From assembly GCA_910578795.1 (NCBI GenBank), contig CAJTSD010000015.1:4836-68835 (forward strand): a stretch of 64,000 bases of DNA, in the 5' to 3' direction. Of the stretch, positions 22,864 through 30,922 are shown one piece after another. The position numbers were made by a program, and so were the translations under genes. Numbering within the stretch: position 1 is the stretch's first letter; each line of letters begins with the position of its first letter. The stretch is from an uncultured Lachnospiraceae bacterium. GTDB lineage: Bacteria; Bacillota; Clostridia; Lachnospirales; Lachnospiraceae. A model generated the notes under the pieces. The model saw only the letters and a list, made by a program, of their open reading frames with translations. It made no database searches and had not been told where the DNA came from.

Positions 22864-25236
22864 GTTGAAATCCTCCTTTTTAAGTTCTGTTTCCTGATTT
22901 TCCTTTATCATATGGCGCGCCTTTTTGTCCCTTGACGCGTCATGAATATTGGCAAAATTTAACCGCAGCGCGTTTGTCACCACACAAAAGCTTGAAAGGC
23001 TCATCGCCGCCGCCGCAAACATCGGATTGAGCTGAATGTGAAAGAGCGGAATCAGCAGTCCTGCCGCAAGCGGGATACCGATAACGTTGTAGATAAACGC
23101 CCAAAATAAGTTTTCGTGAATGTTGCGCAACGTCCGCCGGCTCAAGCGGATTGCCGCAGGCACATCACTAAGCCTGCTCTTCATCAGCACCACGTCCGCC
23201 GCGTCGATTGCGACGTCCGTTCCCGCGCCGATTGCAATGCCGATGTCCGCTCTTGTAAGCGCGGGAGCGTCGTTGATGCCGTCGCCGACCATTGCCACCT
23301 TGCCTTTTTCTTTTAACTTCCGAATGACACTCTCCTTGCCGTCTGGGAGAACGCCTGCAATCACCTCCGTCACGCCTGCCTGCGCGCCGATTGCCTGCGC
23401 GGTCTGCTCGTTATCGCCCGTGAGCATCACCACATGAAGCCCCATGTTTTTCAGAGCCTTCACTGCCTGCGCGCTGTCATCCTTGATAACGTCCGCCACC
23501 GCAATCATTCCGACAAGCGCATCGTTTCCCGCTGTGTCCTCACGTGTAAAAAAGAGCGGTGTCTTGCCCTGCCGTGAGAGTTCCTTGGACTGTTTTTGCA
23601 GTGCGTCGGGAATTCCCGTCTTTTTTCCGATAAAGCTTCCACTGCCGCCAAAAAGCCGTTTTCCGTCGCACAGTGCCGTTACGCCGTTTCCCGAAAGCGC
23701 CTCAAACTCCGTAATCGTTCCAATCTGCTTCTGACCGTTTTTATCCGCGTTTTTTGCAAATTCATTCTGTGCATACTCGCACACGGCGCGCGCAAGCGGA
23801 TGCTCGCTTTTTTCCTCCAGCGCATATGCCATTGCAATTAATGTCTTTGCGTCAATACCCTCTGTGGGTATAATGTCCGTAACCTTCGGCTTACCGCTTG
23901 TAATCGTGCCTGTTTTGTCAAGTGCGACAATCTGCACCTTTCCCGCCTCTTCCAATGATACGGCGGTCTTGAATAAAATGCCGTTTTTGGCGCCGACGCC
24001 GTTTCCGACCATAATCGCAACGGGCGTTGCAAGCCCAAGCGCGCAAGGGCAGCTGATGACAAGAACGGAGATTCCCCTTGCAAGCGCAAATCCCACGCCT
24101 GCGCCGGTCAACAGCCACACAAGCGTCGTGACCAGTGCGATTGCGATAACCGCAGGCACAAACACGCCCGATACGCGGTCTGCGACCTTGGCAATCGGCG
24201 CTTTGGTTGCCGCCGCGTCACTCACCATCTTGATAATCTGCGAAAGCGTCGTATCCTCGCCGACGCGCACCGCCTCACATTTGATAAATCCGGAGCGGTT
24301 TATGGTTGCTGCCGACACGCTGTCGCCCGCCGCCTTGTCGACCGGAATGCTCTCACCCGTAAGCGCCGCCTCGTCAACTGCGCTCGTTCCCTCAAGCACA
24401 ATGCCGTCAACCGGAATGCTCTCGCCCGGTCTTACCACGAACACGTCGCCTTTGACGACTTCTTCAATACCAACCGTGCGCTCGCTGCCGTCCCGCACGA
24501 CGACCGCTGTCTTCGGGGATATGCGCATCAGCCCTTTCAGTGCATCGGTTGTTCTGCCCTTTGAGCGCGCCTCCAGCATTTTTCCTACAGTGATAAGCGT
24601 CAGAATCATCGCCGCAGACTCAAAATAAAATTCATGCATGTAGTCCATGACTGCCTGCATATCGCCGTTTAGCTGTGCATCCGTCATCGCAAAAAGCGCG
24701 TACGTGCTGTACACAAATGCAGCCGTAGAACCAAGCGCCACCAGTGTGTCCATGTTTGGCGACTTATGAAACAGGCTTTTAAAACCGCTGATAAAAAACT
24801 TTTGGTTGATGACCATGACTGCGACGGTCAATAAAAGCTGTATCAGCCCCATTGCGATATGATTGCCTTCCAGTATGGACGGCACTGGAAAGTCCCACAT
24901 CATATGTCCCATTGAAAGATACATCAGGACAATCAGAAATCCCAAAGAATAAATCAGACGCTGCTTTAAGACCGGCGTTTCCTTGTCTGCAAGCAGGTCT
25001 TCCTGCGATGCGTCCAAAGTGTTTTTGTGCACCGCGTTGTTTTTTGGCATCGCTCCGTAGCCTGCCTCTTCCACTGCCTTGATAATGTCTTCCGGCTTTG
25101 CCGTGCCTTCTACGCCCATTGCGTTTGTCAAAAGACTGACGGAACACGCATTTACGCCCGCTACCTTCGACACTGCCTTCTCCACCCTGCTGCTGCAGGC
25201 GGCGCAGCTCATTCCCGTCACCGTATACTGCTCCAT
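22654..25236 (-). CDS. copA: Copper-exporting P1B-type ATPase CopA with an extra C-terminal HMA domain
   Basis: An 860-aa P-type ATPase. The N-terminal HMA has C11-x2-C14 (GMSCAACSS). Membrane helices follow, with an actuator TGESIPVD, the metal-transport motif CPCALG in the membrane, the phosphorylation motif DKTGTITSG, and MVGDGINDAPAL. After the last two helices a linker (about 770-790) leads to a second HMA with GMMCGHC. Most CopA proteins carry HMA domains only at the N-terminus. A strong ribosome-binding site precedes the internal Met792, so the C-terminal domain may also be made separately. It exports Cu(I) across the membrane and is regulated by CsoR encoded just upstream. Confidence 0.96.
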   Translation of the reverse strand: MEQYTVTGMSCAACSSRVEKAVSKVAGVNACSVSLLTNAMGVEGTAKPEDIIKAVEEAGYGAMPKNNAVHKNTLDASQEDLLADKETPVLKQRLIYSLGFLIVLMYLSMGHMMWDFPVPSILEGNHIAMGLIQLLLTVAVMVINQKFFISGFKSLFHKSPNMDTLVALGSTAAFVYSTYALFAMTDAQLNGDMQAVMDYMHEFYFESAAMILTLITVGKMLEARSKGRTTDALKGLMRISPKTAVVVRDGSERTVGIEEVVKGDVFVVRPGESIPVDGIVLEGTSAVDEAALTGESIPVDKAAGDSVSAATINRSGFIKCEAVRVGEDTTLSQIIKMVSDAAATKAPIAKVADRVSGVFVPAVIAIALVTTLVWLLTGAGVGFALARGISVLVISCPCALGLATPVAIMVGNGVGAKNGILFKTAVSLEEAGKVQIVALDKTGTITSGKPKVTDIIPTEGIDAKTLIAMAYALEEKSEHPLARAVCEYAQNEFAKNADKNGQKQIGTITEFEALSGNGVTALCDGKRLFGGSGSFIGKKTGIPDALQKQSKELSRQGKTPLFFTREDTAGNDALVGMIAVADVIKDDSAQAVKALKNMGLHVVMLTGDNEQTAQAIGAQAGVTEVIAGVLPDGKESVIRKLKEKGKVAMVGDGINDAPALTRADIGIAIGAGTDVAIDAADVVLMKSRLSDVPAAIRLSRRTLRNIHENLFWAFIYNVIGIPLAAGLLIPLFHIQLNPMFAAAAMSLSSFCVVTNALRLNFANIHDASRDKKARHMIKENQETELKKEDFNMTKTMKIEGMMCGHCEARVKKCLEALAGVTEAAVSHEKGTAVVTCSGEVSDEALTKAVEEQDYKVVSIE

Positions 25237-25274
25237 CTCCCATTACCCCCTCTCGTATCTGTTTATTCATTTTT

Positions 25275-25369
25275 GAAGAATGTCCAACAGGACATTCTTC
25301 TTGCATGAAACTTAGAACTTCTTGGCTTTGCGTCCTATGGCGCAAAGTCTTTAGAAGTTCTTTTCATGC
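25275..25369 (-). repeat. Two large hairpins between csoR and copA
   Basis: Hairpin 1 is GAAGAATGTCC (25275-25285) / GGACATTCTTC (25290-25300), 11 perfect base pairs with a 4-base loop. Hairpin 2 has three nested perfect stems: GCATGAAA (25303-25310) / TTTCATGC (25362-25369), AGAACTTCT (25314-25322) / AGAAGTTCT (25353-25361), and CTTTGCG (25326-25332) / CGCAAAG (25341-25347). It starts at the base following the csoR stop codon. Neither stem has a U-tract, so this is unlike a normal terminator; it may be an mRNA processing or stability element or a small repeat. Confidence 0.75.
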
Positions 25370-25711
25370 TTATTTCATTAATTTTTTAACCGTCTCAACC
25401 AGCTCATCGACCGTTTCTTCCTTGCCGTCCAAAATATCCTGTGTCACGCAGGTTTTGATATGGTCGGAAAGCAGCACCCTGCTAAAGCTGTTGAGCGCCG
25501 CGTTGACTGCCGCTACCTGAACCAAAATGTCAATACAGTACGCCTCTTTCTCCACCATTCCCTTAATTCCGCGCACCTGCCCCTCAATGCGGCTTAAGCG
25601 GTTTACCAAATCCCGCTGTTCTTTTGGCGTGCGCTCCTTTTTCTTGTGGGTACAACCTTCACATGGTATTTCCGTGTTCTGATTTTCGTCGTTCTCACGA
25701 TTTTTTTCCAT
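25370..25711 (-). CDS. csoR: CsoR copper-sensing repressor
   Basis: A 113-aa DUF156/CsoR protein. The Cu(I) ligands C59, H84 and C88 have exactly the C-x24-H-x3-C spacing of characterised CsoR proteins (C36, H61, C65 in M. tuberculosis). The N-terminus has an additional CEGC pair (17-20) upstream of the core, which is unusual. ATG 25711 is favoured over 25717 because GGAG is then 9 bases away. Its promoter contains a matching palindrome, implying autoregulation. It probably co-controls copA, which follows 133 bases downstream on the same strand. Confidence 0.95.
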   Translation of the reverse strand: MEKNRENDENQNTEIPCEGCTHKKKERTPKEQRDLVNRLSRIEGQVRGIKGMVEKEAYCIDILVQVAAVNAALNSFSRVLLSDHIKTCVTQDILDGKEETVDELVETVKKLMK

Positions 25712-25744
25712 AAACATTTTCTCCTTTTTTTCTTATTTTATTAT

Positions 25745-25773
25745 ATACTATACCGCGGTACGGTATTTGTCAA
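25745..25773 (-). promoter_or_regulatory. csoR(-copA) promoter
   Basis: Minus-strand -35 TTGACA (25768-25773), exactly 17-bp spacer, -10 TAGTAT (25745-25750), 34 bases before the csoR start. It is one of the best sigma-A promoters in the window. Confidence 0.9.
25750..25766. promoter_or_regulatory. Candidate CsoR operator inside the promoter spacer
   Basis: ATACC-GCGGTAC-GGTAT is an inverted repeat occupying the spacer between -10 and -35. Known CsoR operators are GC-centred palindromes with TACC/GGTA arms, in agreement. Repressor binding here would block polymerase and may also affect the divergent OPT gene. Confidence 0.75.
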
Positions 25774-25862
25774 TACCCTCCGCATAATATTTTTTAAAAC
25801 AGGAAACACTTTTAGAAATGATTGTAAAGTTGATTCAGAAAAAACAGGAAAGGCATATCCGT

Positions 25863-27722
25863 ATGAGCAAAGAACATCACTCGAAACAGCAAAAAGAGCT
25901 GACCCCTGTCTCCATTATCACCGGCGTTCTCCTCGCCATTGTATTTGGCGCGGCAAACGCCTATCTTGGGCTGCGGGTGGGCATGACCATATCCGCCTCC
26001 ATTCCCGCGGCGGTCGTTTCAATGGGCGTAATCCGCGTTATTCTGCGGCGCGACTCTCTTTTGGAAAGCAACATGGTGCAGACAATCGGTTCCGCAGGCG
26101 AATCGCTTGCGGCAGGCGCGATTTTCACACTTCCCGTCCTCTTTTTATGGTCTATGGAAGGCGTTATGGATACGCCAAGCCTGATTACGATTGCCTTAAT
26201 CTCACTTTGCGGCGGTATTTTGGGCGTATTGTTTATGGTGCCGCTGAGAAGCTCCCTGATTGTCAAAGAAGAAGATACGCTGCCCTACCCTGAAGGCAAA
26301 GCCTGCGCCGAGGTGCTGCGGGCAGGCGAAAACGGCGGGGCAGGTGCGCTTTTTGTCTTTGGCGGCATGGGTTTTTCCGCGCTGATAAAATTAATTACGG
26401 ACGGATTGAAAATCATTCCCGCGGCGGTTACCTTGAAAATAAATGCCTTAAAAACAGAGGTTTCCACCCAAATTTATCCAGCCCTTTTGGGGGTCGGCTA
26501 TCTGTGCGGTGCAAAAATTGCCTCATACATGTTTGCGGGTGGCATTATTGGCTGGCTTGTGCTCATTCCCATGATTAACACATTCGGCGCTTCCCTCACG
26601 CTCTATCCTGCCGAAAAGCCGATTGCACAGCTCTATGCAGAGGGCGGCGCCTCCGCTATATGGAGCGCTTATATCCGCTATATCGGAGCGGGCGCCGTGG
26701 CTTGTGGCGGTATTCTCAGCCTTTTAAAATCCATTCCACTGATAGCGTCGACCTTTGCCGCGTCCATAAAAGGACTTTCCGTAAAAACACCAAACAAGGA
26801 CCGCACGCAGCGCGATTTATCCATGCGCACCATTCTGATTGGCATTGCACTTATGACGGTTCTGATATGGCTTCTTCCGCCGATTCCCGTCACACTGCTT
26901 GGCGCGGTTTTGATTGTGCTGTTTGGTTTCTTCTTTGCCACGGTTTCCTCGCGCATGGTCGGTCTTGTCGGCAGCAGCAACAATCCGGTATCCGGCATGG
27001 CAATCGCAACGCTTTTATTCACCACGCTGATTTTAAAGGCAACGGGTGATAATGGTGCACACGGCATGAAAGGCGCTATTGCAATCGGCTCCGTAATCTG
27101 CATTGTCGCCGCAATGGCGGGCGATACCTCGCAGGACTTGAAAACAGGGTATCTTTTGGGCGCGACGCCAAAGAAACAGCAGATTGGAGAGCTGATTGGC
27201 ACATTTTTTTCCTCGCTTACCATCGGTATTGTGCTCATCTTGCTGAACCGGGCATGGGGCTTTGGCTCACAGGAGCTTTCCGCACCGCAGGCGACGCTGA
27301 TGAAGCTGATTATCGAAGGAATTATGGACGGCAGCCTGCCGTGGACGCTCGTCTTTATCGGCGTGTTTATCGCGCTTTCCATAGAAATACTTGGCGTGCC
27401 TGTTCTTCCCGTGGCAATCGGTCTTTATCTTCCGCTTGAACTCAGCTTTGCCATACTGTTTGGCGGCATCATACGGTATCTTGCTAACCGCAGCAAAACA
27501 CAGGCAAAGGCGTCCGAGGGCATTCTCTTTTGCTCCGGGCTGATTGCAGGAGAAGGGATTGTCGGAATTTTGCTTGCCGTACTCACCATTTTGGGCGTTG
27601 CCGATCTTCTTGACCTTTCAAAACGGTTTCCGCCGCAGTTATGGGGCGCGGGCGCTGTTTTAATTTGCTCCATATTGATGATTTATATTGTAGCGATGCG
27701 CAAAAAACAGGAGAGACGCTGA
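25863..27722 (+). CDS. OPT-family oligopeptide/metal-chelate transporter
   Basis: A 619-aa integral membrane protein with many hydrophobic segments from about residue 18 to the C-terminus. Family motifs include NAYLGLRVGMTISASIPAAV near the N-terminus, EGKACAEVLRAGE, and GDTSQDLKTGYLLGATP in the second half. It belongs to the bacterial OPT group that imports oligopeptides or metal-siderophore complexes using the proton gradient. The start was set at ATG 25863 (MSKEHHSKQQ) with GGAAAGG upstream. It is divergent from csoR, with the CsoR palindrome about 97 bases before its ATG, so copper-linked regulation is possible but unproven. Confidence 0.92.
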   Translation: MSKEHHSKQQKELTPVSIITGVLLAIVFGAANAYLGLRVGMTISASIPAAVVSMGVIRVILRRDSLLESNMVQTIGSAGESLAAGAIFTLPVLFLWSMEGVMDTPSLITIALISLCGGILGVLFMVPLRSSLIVKEEDTLPYPEGKACAEVLRAGENGGAGALFVFGGMGFSALIKLITDGLKIIPAAVTLKINALKTEVSTQIYPALLGVGYLCGAKIASYMFAGGIIGWLVLIPMINTFGASLTLYPAEKPIAQLYAEGGASAIWSAYIRYIGAGAVACGGILSLLKSIPLIASTFAASIKGLSVKTPNKDRTQRDLSMRTILIGIALMTVLIWLLPPIPVTLLGAVLIVLFGFFFATVSSRMVGLVGSSNNPVSGMAIATLLFTTLILKATGDNGAHGMKGAIAIGSVICIVAAMAGDTSQDLKTGYLLGATPKKQQIGELIGTFFSSLTIGIVLILLNRAWGFGSQELSAPQATLMKLIIEGIMDGSLPWTLVFIGVFIALSIEILGVPVLPVAIGLYLPLELSFAILFGGIIRYLANRSKTQAKASEGILFCSGLIAGEGIVGILLAVLTILGVADLLDLSKRFPPQLWGAGAVLICSILMIYIVAMRKKQERR

Positions 27723-27743
27723 TAAAAAGCACTTCTCTCCTGT
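27702..27743 (-). terminator. Terminator for the flavodiiron gene, overlapping the OPT stop
   Basis: ACAGGAGAGA (27707-27716) pairs with TCTCTCCTGT (27734-27743); on the minus strand the stem runs into TTTTTTG. The OPT stop codon (27720-27722) lies in the loop, so the convergent genes share this region. Confidence 0.8.
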
Positions 27744-27763
27744 GAACATTATATTGTTAAATT

Positions 27764-28921
27764 TTAGGCAAGCAGTTCTTCCGCAAGCGCTTCAAGCTGC
27801 GAAATATCGCTTGGCTTAAGCGCAGACTTAATCGTCACCATTTGCTCCGCAATGCTGAGCTCCTTCATTCCCTCAAGCGCTGCTTTCATGCTTTTGCCTG
27901 CGGTGGGCGCCCAAGTGCCGTTTTCCAACAGTCCGACCGTGCGCTTTTGATAGTTTTTCGCCTTTAGCTTATTCAGAAAGCTTTCCATCGCTGGAAATAT
28001 TCCGGCGTCATATGTAATCGCGGCAAGTACCAAATGGCTGTAGCGAAACGCGTCCTCAACCGCCTCATGCATATCGTCGCGGCACAAATCCGCAAGCACT
28101 ACCTTTTTCGCACCCTTTGCCTCAAGGATCTCTTTCAGTTTTAACGCCGCCGTCATCGTATTTCCGTGAACCGACGCGCACGCAATCAATATGCCCTCGT
28201 CCTCCGGCTCATAGCTGCTCCATGTCTGATATTTTCCGATATAATAGTCCAAATCCTCTGTGAGCACCGGTCCGTGCAACGGGCAAATCGCCGCTATATC
28301 AAGGTCCGCCGCCTTTTTGAGCAGCGCCTGAACCTGTGCGCCGTACTTTCCGCAGATGTTCATGTAATACCGTCTCGCCTCGCAGGCCCATGCTTCGTCG
28401 GCATCGCGCGTGCCGAATTTTCCGAACCCGTCCGCGCTGAACAGCACTTTGTCCGTACTATCGTAGCTGACCATGACTTCAGGCCAGTGCACCATCGGCG
28501 CCATGAAAAACTGCAGCGTGTGCGCCCCGAGGGAAAGCGTTTCACCTTCCTTAACCTCGACTGTTTTGCCCTCGATATCGACCTCATAAAACTGATTTAG
28601 CATGGTAAAGGTTTTCGCATTTCCCACAAGCTTCATCGCGGGGAATTTTGCAATCAGCTCCAAAATACTGCCGCCGTGGTCCGGCTCCATATGCTGTATT
28701 ACGAGGTAATCCACCGCGCGTCCGCCAAGCGCCTCCTCAAGATTGGAAAGCCATTCTTTGGTTGCACGCTTATCAACCGTATCCATTACGGCGGTTTTTT
28801 CGTCCAAAATCAGGTAAGAGTTATATGCCATGCCGTGTTCCACTTCATACTGCCCCTCAAACAATGTGATGTCCCTGTCGTTTACGCCAATATTTACAAT
28901 ATCTTTCGTTACGTTTTCCAT
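27764..28921 (-). CDS. FprA-type flavodiiron protein (A-type flavoprotein)
   Basis: A 385-aa enzyme. The metallo-beta-lactamase-like domain (1-245) holds the di-iron ligands in HMEPDHGG (about 82-87), MVHWPEVM and the CPLHGP region. The flavodoxin domain (about 250-385) has the FMN loop ASVHGNTMTAA and ENGTWAPTAGK. No extra rubredoxin domain is present. Such proteins reduce O2 to water or NO to N2O in the cytosol of anaerobes, protecting oxygen-sensitive enzymes such as glycyl-radical enzymes. Monocistronic, with its own terminator. Confidence 0.95.
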   Translation of the reverse strand: MENVTKDIVNIGVNDRDITLFEGQYEVEHGMAYNSYLILDEKTAVMDTVDKRATKEWLSNLEEALGGRAVDYLVIQHMEPDHGGSILELIAKFPAMKLVGNAKTFTMLNQFYEVDIEGKTVEVKEGETLSLGAHTLQFFMAPMVHWPEVMVSYDSTDKVLFSADGFGKFGTRDADEAWACEARRYYMNICGKYGAQVQALLKKAADLDIAAICPLHGPVLTEDLDYYIGKYQTWSSYEPEDEGILIACASVHGNTMTAALKLKEILEAKGAKKVVLADLCRDDMHEAVEDAFRYSHLVLAAITYDAGIFPAMESFLNKLKAKNYQKRTVGLLENGTWAPTAGKSMKAALEGMKELSIAEQMVTIKSALKPSDISQLEALAEELLA

Positions 28922-29041
28922 TTTTTCAAATCTGCTCCTCTCTCATTTGTTTTCCTATGGTTGCTTATCCTAAGTTCGTTAATAGTTTAGCACACTCCTT
29001 TTGTCCATGCAACAATATCCGAAGGGGATACATCAAAAAAC
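28922..29041. other. Divergent intergenic region upstream of the flavodiiron gene
   Basis: The gap between the flavodiiron gene and asnA is 362 bases. This left part is AT-rich and should hold the flavodiiron promoter on the minus strand, but I could not pick a single convincing -35/-10 pair. The rest of the gap is the folded repeat (29042-29178) and the asnA promoter. Confidence 0.4.
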
Positions 29042-29178
29042 GTAACAATCCAGCCTTCGGCTTCCTGTTCCAAGCATCAAGCCATGCAAAACCACTTCGT
29101 GGTGGCTTGATGCACCTCAGCCACTGCACTGTTTCACGGACTTTGCAGTAAATGCAAAGTCCTGGGCTGAACTGTTAC
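29042..29178. repeat. 137-base folded element with terminal inverted repeats
   Basis: Terminal arms are GTAACA-atc-CAGCC (29042-29055) and GGCTG-aac-TGTTAC (29165-29178). Inside are GCATCAAGCCA (29074-29084) / TGGCTTGATGC (29103-29113) with a nested CCAC-ttc-GTGG, and GGACTTTGCA (29138-29147) / TGCAAAGTCC (29153-29162). The left 35 bases recur with about 83 percent identity at 32693-32727. It has no coding capacity; its form suggests a MITE-like or structured-RNA repeat. Confidence 0.75.
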
Positions 29179-29208
29179 CAAAAAACTTCAATATATATCG
29201 AAAAAAGA

Positions 29209-29237
29209 TTGATTTTAATACCATAAAGTGCGATACT
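29209..29237 (+). promoter_or_regulatory. Possible asnA promoter
   Basis: TTGATT (29209-29214), 17-bp spacer, GATACT (29232-29237), 47 bases before the asnA ATG. No T-box or amino-acid riboswitch is recognisable in the short leader. Confidence 0.5.
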
Positions 29238-29283
29238 TGATATGTTGAATTTAAGATAGAATCAATGGAGGCTAATAGGAACA

Positions 29284-30294
29284 ATGAAAAATCTGATTAT
29301 ACCAAACGATTATCATTCCCGGTTGAATCTGCATGACACGCAGATTGCAATTAAGACGGTCAAGGATTTCTTTCAGAACCAGCTTGCACAGCACCTGCAC
29401 CTGACCCGTGTTTCCGCACCGCTTTTTGTGGACCCTGCGTCCGGACTAAACGACAACTTAAACGGCGTCGAGCGTCCCGTTGCCTTTGATATTAAGGAGC
29501 AGGACGGACGTATTGCGGAGGTTGTGCAGTCGCTTGCAAAATGGAAACGCTACGCGCTGAAAAAATACGGTTTTACATTCGGCGAAGGCATTTACACGGA
29601 CATGAACGCAATCCGCCGCGATGAGGAAACCGACAATATCCACTCGGTTTTCGTGGACCAGTGGGACTGGGAAAAAGTGATAAAGCTTGAGGACCGCAAT
29701 ACATATACCTTAAAGGAAACCGTTCGAAACGTATACAAGTGTCTGAAACATACCGAGAAATTTATGGCAATCCAGTATGATTACATCGAGGAAATCCTGC
29801 CTGACGACATTTATTTTGTCACGACGGAGGAGCTTGCGCAGATTTTCCCTGACAACACGCCGAAGGAGCGCGAATACTATATCGCAAAGGCAAAGGGCGC
29901 TGTCTGCATTATGAAAATCGGCGACAAGCTTGAAAACGGAAAGCCGCACGACGGACGTTCGCCGGATTACGACGACTGGCAGTTAAACTGCGATATTGTG
30001 GTTTATTATCCGGTGCTTGACATTGGACTGGAGCTTTCTTCTATGGGTATCCGCGTTGACAAAGACGCGCTGCTCTCGCAGCTCGACAAGGCAGGCTGCC
30101 CCGAACGCGCGAAGCTGCCGTATCAAAAATCCATTATTGACGGCGAACTGCCGTTCACCATTGGCGGCGGTATCGGTCAGTCACGTATCTGTATGTTCTT
30201 TTTAAGAAAAGCGCATATCGGTGAAGTACAGTCGTCTTTGTGGCCGGAGGACATGATTGCGGAATGTGCCGCAAAACAGGTTCAATTATTATAA
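29284..30294 (+). CDS. asnA: Aspartate--ammonia ligase (AsnA)
   Basis: A 336-aa class II synthetase-like enzyme that makes asparagine from aspartate, ammonia and ATP. Recognisable blocks are LTRVSAPLFVDPASGLNDNLNG and KRYALKKYGFTFGEGIYTDMNAIRRDE, and the C-terminal GGGIGQSRICMFFLRKAHIGEVQ. Full family length. GGAGG is 12 bases and AGGA 3 bases before the ATG. Monocistronic, followed by a strong terminator. Confidence 0.98.
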   Translation: MKNLIIPNDYHSRLNLHDTQIAIKTVKDFFQNQLAQHLHLTRVSAPLFVDPASGLNDNLNGVERPVAFDIKEQDGRIAEVVQSLAKWKRYALKKYGFTFGEGIYTDMNAIRRDEETDNIHSVFVDQWDWEKVIKLEDRNTYTLKETVRNVYKCLKHTEKFMAIQYDYIEEILPDDIYFVTTEELAQIFPDNTPKEREYYIAKAKGAVCIMKIGDKLENGKPHDGRSPDYDDWQLNCDIVVYYPVLDIGLELSSMGIRVDKDALLSQLDKAGCPERAKLPYQKSIIDGELPFTIGGGIGQSRICMFFLRKAHIGEVQSSLWPEDMIAECAAKQVQLL

Positions 30295-30302
30295 TGACGA
30301 AA

Positions 30303-30360
30303 AATCCGCCACGTTTATGCATTCATATTATTTCGCATAAACGTGGCGGATTCTTGTTTT
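30303..30360 (+). terminator. asnA terminator
   Basis: AATCCGCCACGTTTATGC (30303-30320) pairs perfectly over 18 bp with 30335-30352, followed by CTTGTTTTCC. Confidence 0.93.
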
Positions 30361-30371
30361 CCTGATGCAGT

Positions 30372-30839
30372 TTATTCTTCGTCCTTTAAGCCGACATAAA
30401 TATGAATTTCCGCGTCATCCATGCGCTCGTCCTGGTATTCCTCAAAGTCGCATTGAAACGTTCTTGGCAAGTCCATGTTCCAAATCTCCTGCCATGCCGC
30501 GGCAACTGCCTGTACCATATCGCCGTGAACGACAAACTTCGCGTATCTGCCTGCCGGAATTTTGCAGACAGTATATTCGCCTGTTTTCGGTGCACTGTTT
30601 GTTTCACAGGCAACCACTGCCGTGTAATCTGCCTTTTCGTCGGCTGCAAAATCGGTATAAATGCCGAGTGCCTTTTGGTTTGCTTTGTCTGCGATTGCAG
30701 TATAAATTCCCTCATTGAAAAAGCGCTGCCAAAGCCCTCCGATAACGGCTCCCATGTCGGGAGAAGCATTGTTTGTGCGCGCCGAAACGCCTACAGCAAT
30801 TTTTTCGTTTAATGTTACAATTTCGTATTCCATACTCAT
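30372..30839 (-). CDS. GyrI-like / AraC effector-binding-domain protein
   Basis: A 155-aa single-domain protein of the SOUL/GyrI-like small-molecule-binding fold: EYEIVTLNEKIAVGVSARTNN at the start, then LGIYTDF, the AGRYAKFVVHG segment and a C-terminal AEIHIYVGLKDEE. The conserved glutamate in the last strand fits ligand-binding members. It has no DNA-binding domain. The start is ATG 30839, next to AAGGAAGG. It lies 83 bases after the ferredoxin gene on the same strand. Such proteins bind cationic or hydrophobic drugs, or hydrolyse cyclopropanoid compounds; specificity is not inferable. Confidence 0.85.
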   Translation of the reverse strand: MSMEYEIVTLNEKIAVGVSARTNNASPDMGAVIGGLWQRFFNEGIYTAIADKANQKALGIYTDFAADEKADYTAVVACETNSAPKTGEYTVCKIPAGRYAKFVVHGDMVQAVAAAWQEIWNMDLPRTFQCDFEEYQDERMDDAEIHIYVGLKDEE

Positions 30840-30922
30840 GACCTTCCTTTCATTTGATGGTTTCATTCTATCAGGTGAATGACGACATCTATGTGTCATG
30901 ATTTGGAAAATTCATGCGGTTA

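Noticed and set aside
23864..24628. 254-aa open frame antisense to copA
   Set aside because: Ser/Thr/Ala/Pro-rich product mirrors GC-rich codon use of copA, with no start signal or recognised domain.
24779..25345. 188-aa frame overlapping the start of copA and the csoR-copA hairpins
   Set aside because: It reads through the hairpin region in another frame of copA, shows no domain, and is contradicted by the HMA start of CopA.
29179..29283. T-box or amino-acid riboswitch upstream of asnA
   Set aside because: The leader after the likely promoter is under 50 bases and has no T-box sequence or antiterminator.
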